Below, piece by piece: positions 16,982 through 25,099 of a DNA stretch of 64,000 bases; the stretch's first letter is position 1; the number at the start of each line of letters is the position of its first letter. A program made the position numbers and the translations under genes. The notes under the pieces are model-generated. The model saw only the letters and a program-made list of their open reading frames with translations, did not search any database and was not told the origin of the DNA. Source of the DNA: Bradyrhizobium sp. AUGA SZCCT0176 (GTDB taxonomy: Bacteria > Pseudomonadota > Alphaproteobacteria > Rhizobiales > Xanthobacteraceae); assembly GCF_018130145.1 (NCBI RefSeq), contig NZ_JAFCMB010000010.1, positions 171,582 through 235,581 of the forward strand, given 5' to 3'.

Positions 16982-17925
16982 GCGCAATGCGCCTTGCCGC
17001 CGCGCTCGCAAGCTGCGCCGGCCTTACCGTGCTGGCGCTGCTGCCGATGTACGTCGATGCCTATTACCTCGCACTCGCGATCGGGCTTTTGCAATTCACG
17101 GTGCTCGCGACCGCATGGGGGCTGTTCTCCGGACCGACGCGTTATGTCTCGCTGGCGACGACGGCGTTTTTCGGGGTCGGCGCCTATACGGTCGCCGTGC
17201 TCGGCGAACTGCTTTCCTGGCCGCTGGTGCTGCTGATCGCGACCGTGATCGGCGCACTGATGGCCGTCATCGTCGGCCTTTCCACGCTGCGGCTCAGCGG
17301 CCTGCATTTCGTGATCTTCACGTTCGGGTTGGCCGAACTCATTCGCCAGCTCGTGATCTGGTACGAGGTCAACAAGACCCGCGTGCTCGGCCGCTACGTG
17401 TTCGTCGACATCACCCAGAAGGATATCTACTGGCAGCTTCTCGTGCTTGCGGTCGCGGTGTTCGTGATCGGCTGGCTGATCGCGCGCTCGCGGCTCGGCT
17501 TTGCGCTGCGCATCATCGGCGAGGACGAGACCGTCGCAAAACATTGCGGGATCAACGTCACCGTCGCCAAGGTGACGCTGTTCACGATCAGCGCCGTCTT
17601 CATGACGTTGGTCGGCGCGATCATGGCGCCGCGCTGGACCTATATCGAACCCTCGATTGCGTTCAACGCCACGATTTCCTTTGAAGTCGTGATCATGGCG
17701 CTGCTCGGCGGCGCGCACCGGCTCTGGGGGCCGGCGCTCGGCGCCATTCCGCTGACATTGCTGTTCGAGTTCCTGGCGGCGCGGTTTCCGACCGCCTCGA
17801 CGCTGATCATGGGCGTCATCTTCCTGCTGATCGTGTACGCGCTGCCCGCCGGCGTCGTCGGCCTGTGGGATAACTTCAGGCGGCAATGGCGGCCACAGCG
17901 CACCGGGCAGGGGGTCAAGGCATGA
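16978..17925 (+). CDS. ABC transporter permease, LivM type
   Basis: 315 residues, highly hydrophobic. The conserved loop SRLGFALRIIGEDETVAKHCGINVTVAKVTLFTISAVF and the later ISFEVVIMALLGGAHRLWGP mark LivM permeases. Overlaps both neighbours by 4 bases, which indicates translational coupling. Confidence 0.92.
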   Translation: MSAMRLAAALASCAGLTVLALLPMYVDAYYLALAIGLLQFTVLATAWGLFSGPTRYVSLATTAFFGVGAYTVAVLGELLSWPLVLLIATVIGALMAVIVGLSTLRLSGLHFVIFTFGLAELIRQLVIWYEVNKTRVLGRYVFVDITQKDIYWQLLVLAVAVFVIGWLIARSRLGFALRIIGEDETVAKHCGINVTVAKVTLFTISAVFMTLVGAIMAPRWTYIEPSIAFNATISFEVVIMALLGGAHRLWGPALGAIPLTLLFEFLAARFPTASTLIMGVIFLLIVYALPAGVVGLWDNFRRQWRPQRTGQGVKA

Positions 17926-18665
17926 CGGCCGCAGCCTCAACCGTTCTCGAGATCAAGGGTCTGGTCCGGGCGTTCGGCGGCCTTGTTGCCGTCAATGCGC
18001 TGGATATGACGGTCCGCTCCGGCGAGATCGTGGGACTGCTCGGTCCGAACGGATCAGGCAAGACCACCGCGCTCAATCTCGTCTCGGGCGTGCTGCGTCC
18101 GGATTCCGGCGCGATCCACTTCGCCGGACACGACATTGCCGGCATGGCGACGCATCGCATCGCGCGTCTTGGCCTCGGGCGTACCTTTCAATTGGTCCGC
18201 GTGCTCGACGGCATGAACTGCGCCGAGAATGTGCGGGCGGGCCTTGCCTTCCATCCGGCACGCTTGGCGCGCAGCGAAATGGATGTCGCTGCCATCCGGT
18301 TGTTGGAGCGGGTCGGGTTGAAAGATGCCGATCAGCGCCTGGCAACCGAGCTGACCTATATCGACCGCAAGCGACTCGAGCTGGCACGCGCGCTGGCGCT
18401 GAAACCGCGGCTTCTTCTGCTCGACGAGTGGCTGGCCGGACTCAATCCCTCCGAGCTTTTGATCGGCATTGCGCTGATCCGCTCGCTGAAAGACGAAGGC
18501 CTGTCGATCCTGCTGGTCGAACACGTCATGGATGCGATCCGCTCGCTTTGCGATCGCTGCGTGGTCATGAACAGCGGCCGGAAGATTGCCGAGGGCACTC
18601 CGGACGAGGTGTTATCAGATCCCGCCGTCATCGAAGCCTATCTGGGAGCGGTAGCCGATGCTTGA
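17922..18665 (+). CDS. ABC transporter ATP-binding protein, LivG type, with atypical signature motif
   Basis: 247 residues from the ATG overlapping the LivM-type stop. An upstream in-frame start at 17886 lies inside that gene and is rejected. Walker A GPNGSGKTT and the LivG-type motif GLGRTFQLVRVLDGMNCAENV are intact. The ABC signature, normally L-S-Y-G-Q-Q-R-R-L-E in LivG, reads LTYIDRKRLELARAL, losing the Gly-Gln pair. Walker B is LLLLDEWLAGLNPSE with Trp in the usual Pro place. The H-loop is LLVEHVMD. This is probably a subfamily trait rather than inactivation, because the gene is intact and couples to livF by an 8-base overlap. Confidence 0.88.
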   Translation: MTAAASTVLEIKGLVRAFGGLVAVNALDMTVRSGEIVGLLGPNGSGKTTALNLVSGVLRPDSGAIHFAGHDIAGMATHRIARLGLGRTFQLVRVLDGMNCAENVRAGLAFHPARLARSEMDVAAIRLLERVGLKDADQRLATELTYIDRKRLELARALALKPRLLLLDEWLAGLNPSELLIGIALIRSLKDEGLSILLVEHVMDAIRSLCDRCVVMNSGRKIAEGTPDEVLSDPAVIEAYLGAVADA

Positions 18666-19383
18666 GGTAGCGGATATCAGCGTCGCCTACGGCCAGCATC
18701 GCGCATTGACGGACGCCGCGCTGAACGTGGGCCGCGGCGAAATCGTCGTCATCCTCGGCGCCAATGGCGCGGGGAAAACCTCTCTGCTGAAAGCCTTCGC
18801 CGGGATCGTGGCCTGCCTTCCCGGCAAGCGCGTCACGCTTTCGGGACGCGATATCTCCGCTCTTCCGGCCCACGAGATTGTCGAGGCTGGTCTGGCGCTG
18901 GTGCCGGAAGGTCGCGGCATCTTTGCCGATTTGACGGTCGCGGAAAACCTGTTGCTGGGCGCCAACCCGAAGCGCGCGCGTGACGGGGAGGCTGCGCGGC
19001 GGGAGCGGGTGCTGTCGCTGTTTCCGCGCCTCGGTGAACGGCTCGGACAGACGGTGCGGACCATGAGCGGCGGCGAGCAGCAGATGGTCGCGATCGGTCG
19101 CGCGCTGATGTCCAATCCCGACGTTCTCCTGCTGGACGAGCCCTCGCTCGGCCTGTCGCCGCTATTGGTGCGCGAATTGTTCGCAAGCCTTCGCAAGGTG
19201 CGCGAGAGCGGCGTCGGTCTGCTGCTGGTCGAACAGAACGCGCGCGAAAGCCTCGCCATCGCCGATCGCGGCTATCTCATCGAGAACGGCAAGATCACCG
19301 GCAGCGGCACGGGGACCGAGCTGATGTCTAACGATGCCGTACAGCGTGCCTATCTCGGCGGAATTGTCGCAAGCGCGGTTTGA
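18658..19383 (+). CDS. ABC transporter ATP-binding protein, LivF type
   Basis: 241 residues: Walker A GANGAGKTS, Q-loop region LALVPEGRGIFADLTVAENL (typical LivF), signature MSGGEQQMVAIGRAL, Walker B VLLLDEPSLGLSP and H-loop LLVEQNARESL. All motifs are canonical, in contrast with the LivG-type partner. Last gene of the importer cassette; the aldehyde dehydrogenase starts 39 bases on and is probably in the same transcript. Confidence 0.92.
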   Translation: MLEVADISVAYGQHRALTDAALNVGRGEIVVILGANGAGKTSLLKAFAGIVACLPGKRVTLSGRDISALPAHEIVEAGLALVPEGRGIFADLTVAENLLLGANPKRARDGEAARRERVLSLFPRLGERLGQTVRTMSGGEQQMVAIGRALMSNPDVLLLDEPSLGLSPLLVRELFASLRKVRESGVGLLLVEQNARESLAIADRGYLIENGKITGSGTGTELMSNDAVQRAYLGGIVASAV

Positions 19384-19422
19384 AATTCACGAAAATAACC
19401 TGAAAACACGGAGGATCACGCC

Positions 19423-20874
19423 ATGAACCAGATCAGTCTGCTGCTCGAAAACCAGGACGTTCAGGCTGTTGACGGCGTCACGTTCGATCGCCTCAACCCC
19501 ATCACGGGTGAAGTTGCTACTCGCGCTTCCGCCGCGCAGATATCCGATGCCAAACGCGCTGCCGATGCAGCCGCGGCCGCGTTCCCGGCATGGTCGTCGA
19601 CCGGACCGGGCCTGCGCCGAAAGATCCTGCTCAAGGCCGCCGACGCGCTCGAAGCCAAGACGGCGCAGTTCATCGAACTGATGGCGACTGAAACGGGTGC
19701 TACCGCCGGCTGGGCCGGGTTCAATGTGGGTCTTGCCGCGGGGATGCTACGCGAAGCCGCCGCGATGACGACGCAGATTTCGGGCGAGGTGATCCCGTCG
19801 GACAAGCCGGGCTGCATCGCGATGGCGGTCCGGCAGCCGGCCGGCGTCGTGCTCAGCATCGCGCCCTGGAACGCTCCGGTGATCCTCGGCGTACGCGCGG
19901 TGGCGTTACCGCTCGCATGCGGAAACACGGTTATTCTGAAGGCCTCCGAGATATGTCCGGGCACCCACCGCCTGATCGCGGAATGCCTGCGCGATGCCGG
20001 TTTGCCGCCCGGCGTGGTCAACGTCATCACCAACGCACCTGAAGATGCACCTGATCTGATCGAGGCCCTGATTGCGCATCCGGCCGTGCGCCGTATCAAT
20101 TTCACCGGCTCGACCCGTGTCGGCCGGATCATCGCCCAGACGGCGGCAAAATATCTCAAGCCAGCACTGCTCGAGCTCGGCGGCAAGGCGCCGCTGATCG
20201 TGCTCGATGATGCGGATATCGATGCCGCGGTCGCTGCTGCCGCTTTCGGCGCGTTCATGAACCAGGGACAGATCTGCATGTCGACGGAACGGATCGTGCT
20301 CGACAACAAGGTCGCCGACGCCTTCGTCGCCAAGCTGGCGACCAAGGCCGACTCGCTGGTGGCGGGCGATCCGCGCAAGGGCGGCACGCCGCTGGGGTCG
20401 CTGATCGGCGCTGATGCCGTCGATCGCATCCAAGGTCTCATCAAGGACGCGGTGAGCAAGGGCGCGCGTGTCGTGGCCGGCGGCCGGTCGGAGGGGACGT
20501 TGATGTCGGCCACCGTGCTCGATCACGTCACCTCGGTCATGCGGATCTATGGCGAAGAATCGTTCGGTCCGGTGGTCAGCATCGTGCGTGTAAATAGCGT
20601 CGATGAGGCCGTACGGGTCGCGAACGACACCGAGTATGGATTGTCAGCGGCAGTGTTCGGCCGCGATATCGCCCGCGCGATGGACGTCGCCAAAAGGATC
20701 GAGTCGGGCATTTGTCATGTCAACGGGCCGACCGTGCACGATGAAGCGCAAATGCCGTTCGGGGGTACCAAGGCGTCCGGCTATGGGCGTTTCGGCGGCA
20801 AGGCGGGCATTGCCGAATTCACCGAGCTGCGCTGGATCACCATCGAGACCGGTCCGCAGCATTATCCGATCTGA
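19423..20874 (+). CDS. NAD(P)-dependent aldehyde dehydrogenase
   Basis: 483 residues of the ALDH superfamily, which oxidises aldehydes to acids. Catalytic Glu251 is in LLELGGKAPLIVL and nucleophile Cys285 in NQGQICMSTERI. The cofactor segment is PAGVVLSIAPWNAPVILG, the N-x-F-T-G-S-T-R-V-G motif is present, and the C-terminal motif PFGGTKASGYGRFGG is intact. The sequence looks closest to aromatic-aldehyde types (salicylaldehyde, vanillin or phenylacetaldehyde dehydrogenases), by eye only. GGAGG lies upstream of the ATG. Together with the amine oxidase gene at 21956 it would oxidise the aldehyde released from an amine. Its end overlaps the convergent regulator gene by 13 bases. Confidence 0.9.
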   Translation: MNQISLLLENQDVQAVDGVTFDRLNPITGEVATRASAAQISDAKRAADAAAAAFPAWSSTGPGLRRKILLKAADALEAKTAQFIELMATETGATAGWAGFNVGLAAGMLREAAAMTTQISGEVIPSDKPGCIAMAVRQPAGVVLSIAPWNAPVILGVRAVALPLACGNTVILKASEICPGTHRLIAECLRDAGLPPGVVNVITNAPEDAPDLIEALIAHPAVRRINFTGSTRVGRIIAQTAAKYLKPALLELGGKAPLIVLDDADIDAAVAAAAFGAFMNQGQICMSTERIVLDNKVADAFVAKLATKADSLVAGDPRKGGTPLGSLIGADAVDRIQGLIKDAVSKGARVVAGGRSEGTLMSATVLDHVTSVMRIYGEESFGPVVSIVRVNSVDEAVRVANDTEYGLSAAVFGRDIARAMDVAKRIESGICHVNGPTVHDEAQMPFGGTKASGYGRFGGKAGIAEFTELRWITIETGPQHYPI

Positions 20875-21815
20875 GTTTGGGCTGACATCACGCCGCGGAA
20901 ATCCCGCGGCGTGACGCCAAAGAAACTCTTGAACGTCCGGGTCGCGTGCGCGCCGTCGGCGAAACCGCATTGCATGGCGAGCGCCGCAATTGAAGTTTGC
21001 GACAGGGCAGGTTGCTGCAGCAGGTTTCGAAAGTGGTCGACGCGCAGCTGGAGCACGTGGCGTTCAAACGTCGTCTGGTGGTCGGCGAAGATGCGATGCA
21101 AGGTTCGCTCCGAAACGCCGAACGCAGTTGCAATCGCCGGAGCCGGCCGGATCGCCGCAATGTTCGCCCTCAGATAGGTGTCGATCAGGCCGAACAGCTC
21201 GGTGCGGGTAAGCCCGTGGTCGTCACCGGTTGCAAGACGAAGCAGGGTCGACAGATAAGCGGCGATATCCGTTTCGGCCTGGCCTGGCCGCGCATCCGAC
21301 AGATGGATGGCCGCGCGAATGAAAGCCGCGATCGAGCGCGCGATGGCGCCGGACAGAGGGACGGGTCTTGCGCATAGTCGCTCGGCTTGCGGAAACATCT
21401 GAAGCAGCGTCGCGGCAGGAACTGTTGCGATCAGCACTTCGGAACGCTGTTCGGGTCCATCGAGCCGATCCTCGAACGGCCGCCGCGCGTCATAGAGTAC
21501 GCCATATCCCGGCTCGATCGTGCCTTCGTTGCCGGCCTGCGCCATCGAGCTTCGGCCGCGGCGCTGGAAATCGAACATGAACTCGTCCGAGCCCGACTTG
21601 CTGACGAGCTTTGCGTCGCGGCTGTAGCATTGCGGGCTGCTGTCGAAACGCACGAGCTTGACGCTGCCGAGTTCCACGAACTCGAAGTGACCGCTGACCC
21701 GCGTCGGACCGATCGGCCTGGTCTCGATATGGGCGAATGAACGACAGATCGACTCGGTCCAGAACGCCTGGCGTTCGGCGGGGTGGATTTGGTCTGTCGA
21801 GACGCTGATCGGCAT
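20862..21815 (-). CDS. AraC-family regulator, FeaR-like (AraC_binding_2 plus HTH_18)
   Basis: About 317 residues from the ATG at 21815. A TTG at 21902 would extend it but lies close to the amine oxidase start and has no ribosome site. The N-terminal half (IHPAERQAFWTESICRSFAHI, RRGRSSMAQAGNEGTIEPG, VLYDARRPFEDRL) has the pattern of the FeaR/NitR-type ligand domain. The C-terminus has FGVSERTLHRIFADHQTTFERHV and IAALAMQCGFADGAHATRTFKSFFGVTPRDFR. In E. coli, FeaR activates the copper amine oxidase gene tynA and aldehyde dehydrogenase gene feaB. Here the regulator is sandwiched between the same two enzyme types and divergent from the oxidase, so the same role is likely. Confidence 0.85.
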   Translation of the reverse strand: MPISVSTDQIHPAERQAFWTESICRSFAHIETRPIGPTRVSGHFEFVELGSVKLVRFDSSPQCYSRDAKLVSKSGSDEFMFDFQRRGRSSMAQAGNEGTIEPGYGVLYDARRPFEDRLDGPEQRSEVLIATVPAATLLQMFPQAERLCARPVPLSGAIARSIAAFIRAAIHLSDARPGQAETDIAAYLSTLLRLATGDDHGLTRTELFGLIDTYLRANIAAIRPAPAIATAFGVSERTLHRIFADHQTTFERHVLQLRVDHFRNLLQQPALSQTSIAALAMQCGFADGAHATRTFKSFFGVTPRDFRGVMSAQTQIG

Positions 21816-21955
21816 CGAGGATGCGGTTCCACAAGGTGATGGCTCACCGTCGCCCGAATTCGGTCCGGCTGGCAAGATCGAAAAGCTGGCAGGTTCATTC
21901 AAGACGCTGCACCCTGGTTACCCTAACGTGCGGTCCAATGTTGCAAGGTGTGAAT

Positions 21956-23932
21956 ATGGACCTGACGAGAGAACCGGCCGGTACGGCCGTCACGCATCCC
22001 CTCGATCCGCTCAGCGAAGCTGAGGTGGTGCTGGCCTCCGATCTGCTGCGGGCCGCCAAGCAACTTGGTCCGGATACCCGCTTCTCCCACGTCCAGCTTG
22101 AGGAACCGGCCAAGGCCGACATCCTGGGTTGGACATCAGGCACCAATTTGCCGAGGCAGGCGGCGGTCACGCTGTTCGACTGCAAGACCGGGGCGACCCA
22201 TATCGCGACCGTCGATCTCGGGTCACGGCAGGTGACGGCATGGCGCGAGCATCCGACCAAGGCGCATCCTTATGGCCAGCCCCCGGTCACGATCGAGGAG
22301 GTGTTCAAGGTCGGCGACATCGTCAAGCGTGATGCCGGATGGCGACACGCGATGAAGCGTCGCGGGCTGACGGACGAAGACATCGAGCTGGTCCAGGTCG
22401 ATCCGTTCTCAGCCGGTTACTTCGACCGCGACGTCGAGAAGGGCCGCAGGCTTGTCAGTGGGGTTTCCTTTTGGCGCCGCGATATCAAGGACAATGGCTA
22501 TGCCCATCCGATCGAGGGCGTGGTCGCGCTGGTCGATCTGATCGAGGACAAGGTCGTCCAGCTCGTGGACGAGCCGGAAATCGTTCCGATCCCGAAGCGG
22601 TCTCGCAACTATGACCGCGCGTCGATCCCGAAAATGCGCGAGGACGTCAAGCCTCTCGATATCGTGCAGAACGGCGGCCCGAGCTTCTCGGTCGAAGGTT
22701 GGAAGGTCTCGTGGCAGAATTGGTCGTTCCGCGTCGGCTGGACCGCACGCGAAGGCCTCGTGCTGCATCAGATCGGTTTCAACGACAGCGGACGCGAGCG
22801 GCCGATCATCTATCGGGCCAGTGTCAGCGATATGATCGTGCCCTATGCCGATCCGACCGCGAACCATTTCTGGAAGTGCGCATTTGACGCCGGCGAGTAC
22901 GGTTTGGGCAAGCTCGCCAATGCGCTGGAGCTTGGCTGCGATTGCCTCGGGCAAATCCATTATTTCGACGTTCCGGTCGCCGACGATTACGGCAAGCCGG
23001 CTGTCATGAAGAACGCGATCTGCCTGCACGAGGAGGATTACGGCATTCTCTGGAAGCACTATGAATTCCGCAACGAGACCTTCGAGGTGCGGCGCTCCCG
23101 CCGTCTCGTGATCTCGTTCTTCACGACCGTCGGCAATTATGATTACGGCTTCTACTGGTATTTCTATCAGGACGGCACGATCCAGCTTGAAGTCAAGCTG
23201 ACCGGCATTATCCAGACCGCGGCGGTAGCGCCCGGTCAATCCTATCCCTGGGGTGGCATGGTCGCGGAAGGGCTGGGCGGTCCGACGCACCAGCACTTCT
23301 TCAACGCCCGCCTGCACATGATGGTCGATGGCGAGCGCAACAGCGTCACCGAGTACGAATTCAAGCCGCGGCCCTTTGGCAAGGACAATCCATACGGCAA
23401 CGTGTTCGACACCACAGCGCGAACGCTCGCGTGCGAACAGGATGCGGCCCGCGAGGCCGACGGCCGCACCGGGCGCTACTGGAAGATCATCAATCCCAAC
23501 CAAACCAACAGCGTCGGCGGGCCGACCGGGTACAAGCTGCTGGCGCATGCGGCGCCGGTGATGCTGGCGCAGGAAAACTGTTACATGACCGCGCGCGGTG
23601 GCTTTGCCACCAAGCACCTCTGGGTCACGCGCTATGCGCCCGACGAACGCTATGCCAGCGGCGAATTCCCGAACCAGCATGCCGGCGGTGACGGTCTGCC
23701 GAAATACGTGGCGCAGAACCGCGCGATTGAAAACGAGGACATCGTGGTCTGGCACACTTTTGGCGCCACCCATGTCTGCCGGCCCGAGGATTTTCCGGTC
23801 ATGCCGGTCGAATATGTCGGGTTCGCCCTCAAGCCGAACGGATTCTTCGCCGAGAATCCGGCGATGGATTTGCCGCCTGATCGCAACGACGCAAGCCGCG
23901 ACGTCAGGGAGAAGGGGGCGTGCTGCGCCTGA
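21956..23932 (+). CDS. Copper-containing (TPQ) primary amine oxidase
   Basis: About 658 residues from the ATG at 21956. Copper amine oxidases turn a primary amine, O2 and water into aldehyde, ammonia and H2O2. Tyr395 in VGNYDYGFYW is the N-Y-D/E tyrosine that becomes topaquinone. The catalytic-base region is FDAGEYGLGKLANALELGCDC, and the copper-ligand His-x-His is in GPTHQHFFNARLHM with a further His late (DIVVWHTFGATHVCRPEDFP). The cytosolic-type N-terminus (PLDPLSEAEVVLASDLL) has no signal peptide, unlike periplasmic TynA, which matters for where H2O2 is made. The divergent FeaR-like regulator and nearby ALDH support an amine-catabolism role. Substrate unknown: phenethylamine, tyramine, histamine or a short alkylamine are all possible. 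Confidence 0.93.
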   Translation: MDLTREPAGTAVTHPLDPLSEAEVVLASDLLRAAKQLGPDTRFSHVQLEEPAKADILGWTSGTNLPRQAAVTLFDCKTGATHIATVDLGSRQVTAWREHPTKAHPYGQPPVTIEEVFKVGDIVKRDAGWRHAMKRRGLTDEDIELVQVDPFSAGYFDRDVEKGRRLVSGVSFWRRDIKDNGYAHPIEGVVALVDLIEDKVVQLVDEPEIVPIPKRSRNYDRASIPKMREDVKPLDIVQNGGPSFSVEGWKVSWQNWSFRVGWTAREGLVLHQIGFNDSGRERPIIYRASVSDMIVPYADPTANHFWKCAFDAGEYGLGKLANALELGCDCLGQIHYFDVPVADDYGKPAVMKNAICLHEEDYGILWKHYEFRNETFEVRRSRRLVISFFTTVGNYDYGFYWYFYQDGTIQLEVKLTGIIQTAAVAPGQSYPWGGMVAEGLGGPTHQHFFNARLHMMVDGERNSVTEYEFKPRPFGKDNPYGNVFDTTARTLACEQDAAREADGRTGRYWKIINPNQTNSVGGPTGYKLLAHAAPVMLAQENCYMTARGGFATKHLWVTRYAPDERYASGEFPNQHAGGDGLPKYVAQNRAIENEDIVVWHTFGATHVCRPEDFPVMPVEYVGFALKPNGFFAENPAMDLPPDRNDASRDVREKGACCA

Positions 23933-23974
23933 CACGCGACTGGTTTCGCATCCGATCCAAACAGGAGATGGGCC

Positions 23975-25060
23975 ATGAACCGCAGGAAGCTTCTAAAGGG
24001 CGCCGGTCTTGCCGCCGCCGCAACGGCTGTCAGCGCGCCCGCTATCGCACAGTCGGCTCCAACGGTGCGCTGGCGGCTGACGACGTCGTTCCCAAAATCC
24101 CTCGATACGCTCTACGGCGCGTGCGAGATGTTCAGCAAGGCCATGGCCGATCTGTCGGAACAGAAGTTCCAGATCAGCGTGTATGGCCCGGGCGAAATCG
24201 TGCCGGCGTTCCAGGTGTTTGACGCGGTCGCCAACAACACCGTCGAGATGGGGAACAGCGCGTCCTACTACTACATCGGCAAGGATCTGGCGTTTGCGTT
24301 CGGAACCGCCGTACCATTCGGGCTCAACACGCGGCAGATGAACGCCTGGCTCGCCTATGGCGGCGGGCTCGAACTCATGAACGACCTCTACAAGCCTTAC
24401 GGCATCTACGGCCTGCCGTTCGGAAACACGACCGCGCAGATGGGCGGCTGGTTCCGCAAGGAGATCAAGACGCTCGATGATCTGAAGGGCCTGAAATTCC
24501 GGGTCGGCGGCGTGGCCGGACAGGTGCTGGCCCGCATCGGCGTCGTGCCGCAGCAGATTCCGCCAGGGGATATCTACCCCGCACTCGAGAAAGGCACGAT
24601 CGACGCTGCCGAATGGATCGGCCCCTATGACGACGAGAAGCTCGGCTTCCTGAAGGTCGCGCCCTATTACTATTATCCCGGCTGGTGGGAAGGCTGCGCC
24701 AACGGCTTTCTCTACATCAACACGGCGAAATGGGCGGAGCTTCCAAAAATCTATCAGGACATGATGACGATCGCGGCCGCGCAGGTCGCGGCCGACCTGA
24801 CCGCCAAATACGATACCCGCAACGCCCAGGCGATCAAGCGCCTGGTGGCCGCCGGCGCGCAGCTTCGGCCGTTCTCGACCGACATCCTCGACGCCTGCTT
24901 CAAGGAGACCAATGAGCTGTTCGCCGAGGTCGCGGCCAAGAACGCCAGGTTCAAGGCCCTGAACGACTCCATGACGGCGTTCCGCAACGAGCAATATCAG
25001 TGGCATCAGGTCTGTGAAGCCACCTACGACAATTACATGATCCGGCGAAGCCGCGGCTAG
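23975..25060 (+). CDS. TRAP transporter periplasmic binding protein (DctP/TakP-like), orphan
   Basis: 361 residues with a Tat-type signal (MNRRKLLKGAGLAAAATAVSAPAIA) followed by QSAPTVRWRLTTSFPKSLDTLYGACEMFSKAM. The mature part has FRVGGVAGQVLARIGVVPQQIPPGDIYPALEKGTIDAAEWIGPYDD and PYYYYPGWWEGC, patterns of the TakP group that binds alpha-keto acids and related carboxylates. No DctQ or DctM membrane genes occur in the window, so it either serves a TRAP system elsewhere or acts otherwise. It lies 42 bases after the amine oxidase and 39 before the gamma-glutamyltransferase, suggesting one operon. Confidence 0.9.
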   Translation: MNRRKLLKGAGLAAAATAVSAPAIAQSAPTVRWRLTTSFPKSLDTLYGACEMFSKAMADLSEQKFQISVYGPGEIVPAFQVFDAVANNTVEMGNSASYYYIGKDLAFAFGTAVPFGLNTRQMNAWLAYGGGLELMNDLYKPYGIYGLPFGNTTAQMGGWFRKEIKTLDDLKGLKFRVGGVAGQVLARIGVVPQQIPPGDIYPALEKGTIDAAEWIGPYDDEKLGFLKVAPYYYYPGWWEGCANGFLYINTAKWAELPKIYQDMMTIAAAQVAADLTAKYDTRNAQAIKRLVAAGAQLRPFSTDILDACFKETNELFAEVAAKNARFKALNDSMTAFRNEQYQWHQVCEATYDNYMIRRSRG

Positions 25061-25099
25061 GCTGACATCGCCGGCGGCCCGCCAGAACCGGAGACGCAT

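Noticed and set aside
14888..17011. 707-codon minus-strand frame across the ABC binding protein and LivH-type permease genes
   Set aside because: It spans two clear plus-strand genes with family motifs and itself reads as Gln/Arg/Asp-rich low-complexity sequence.
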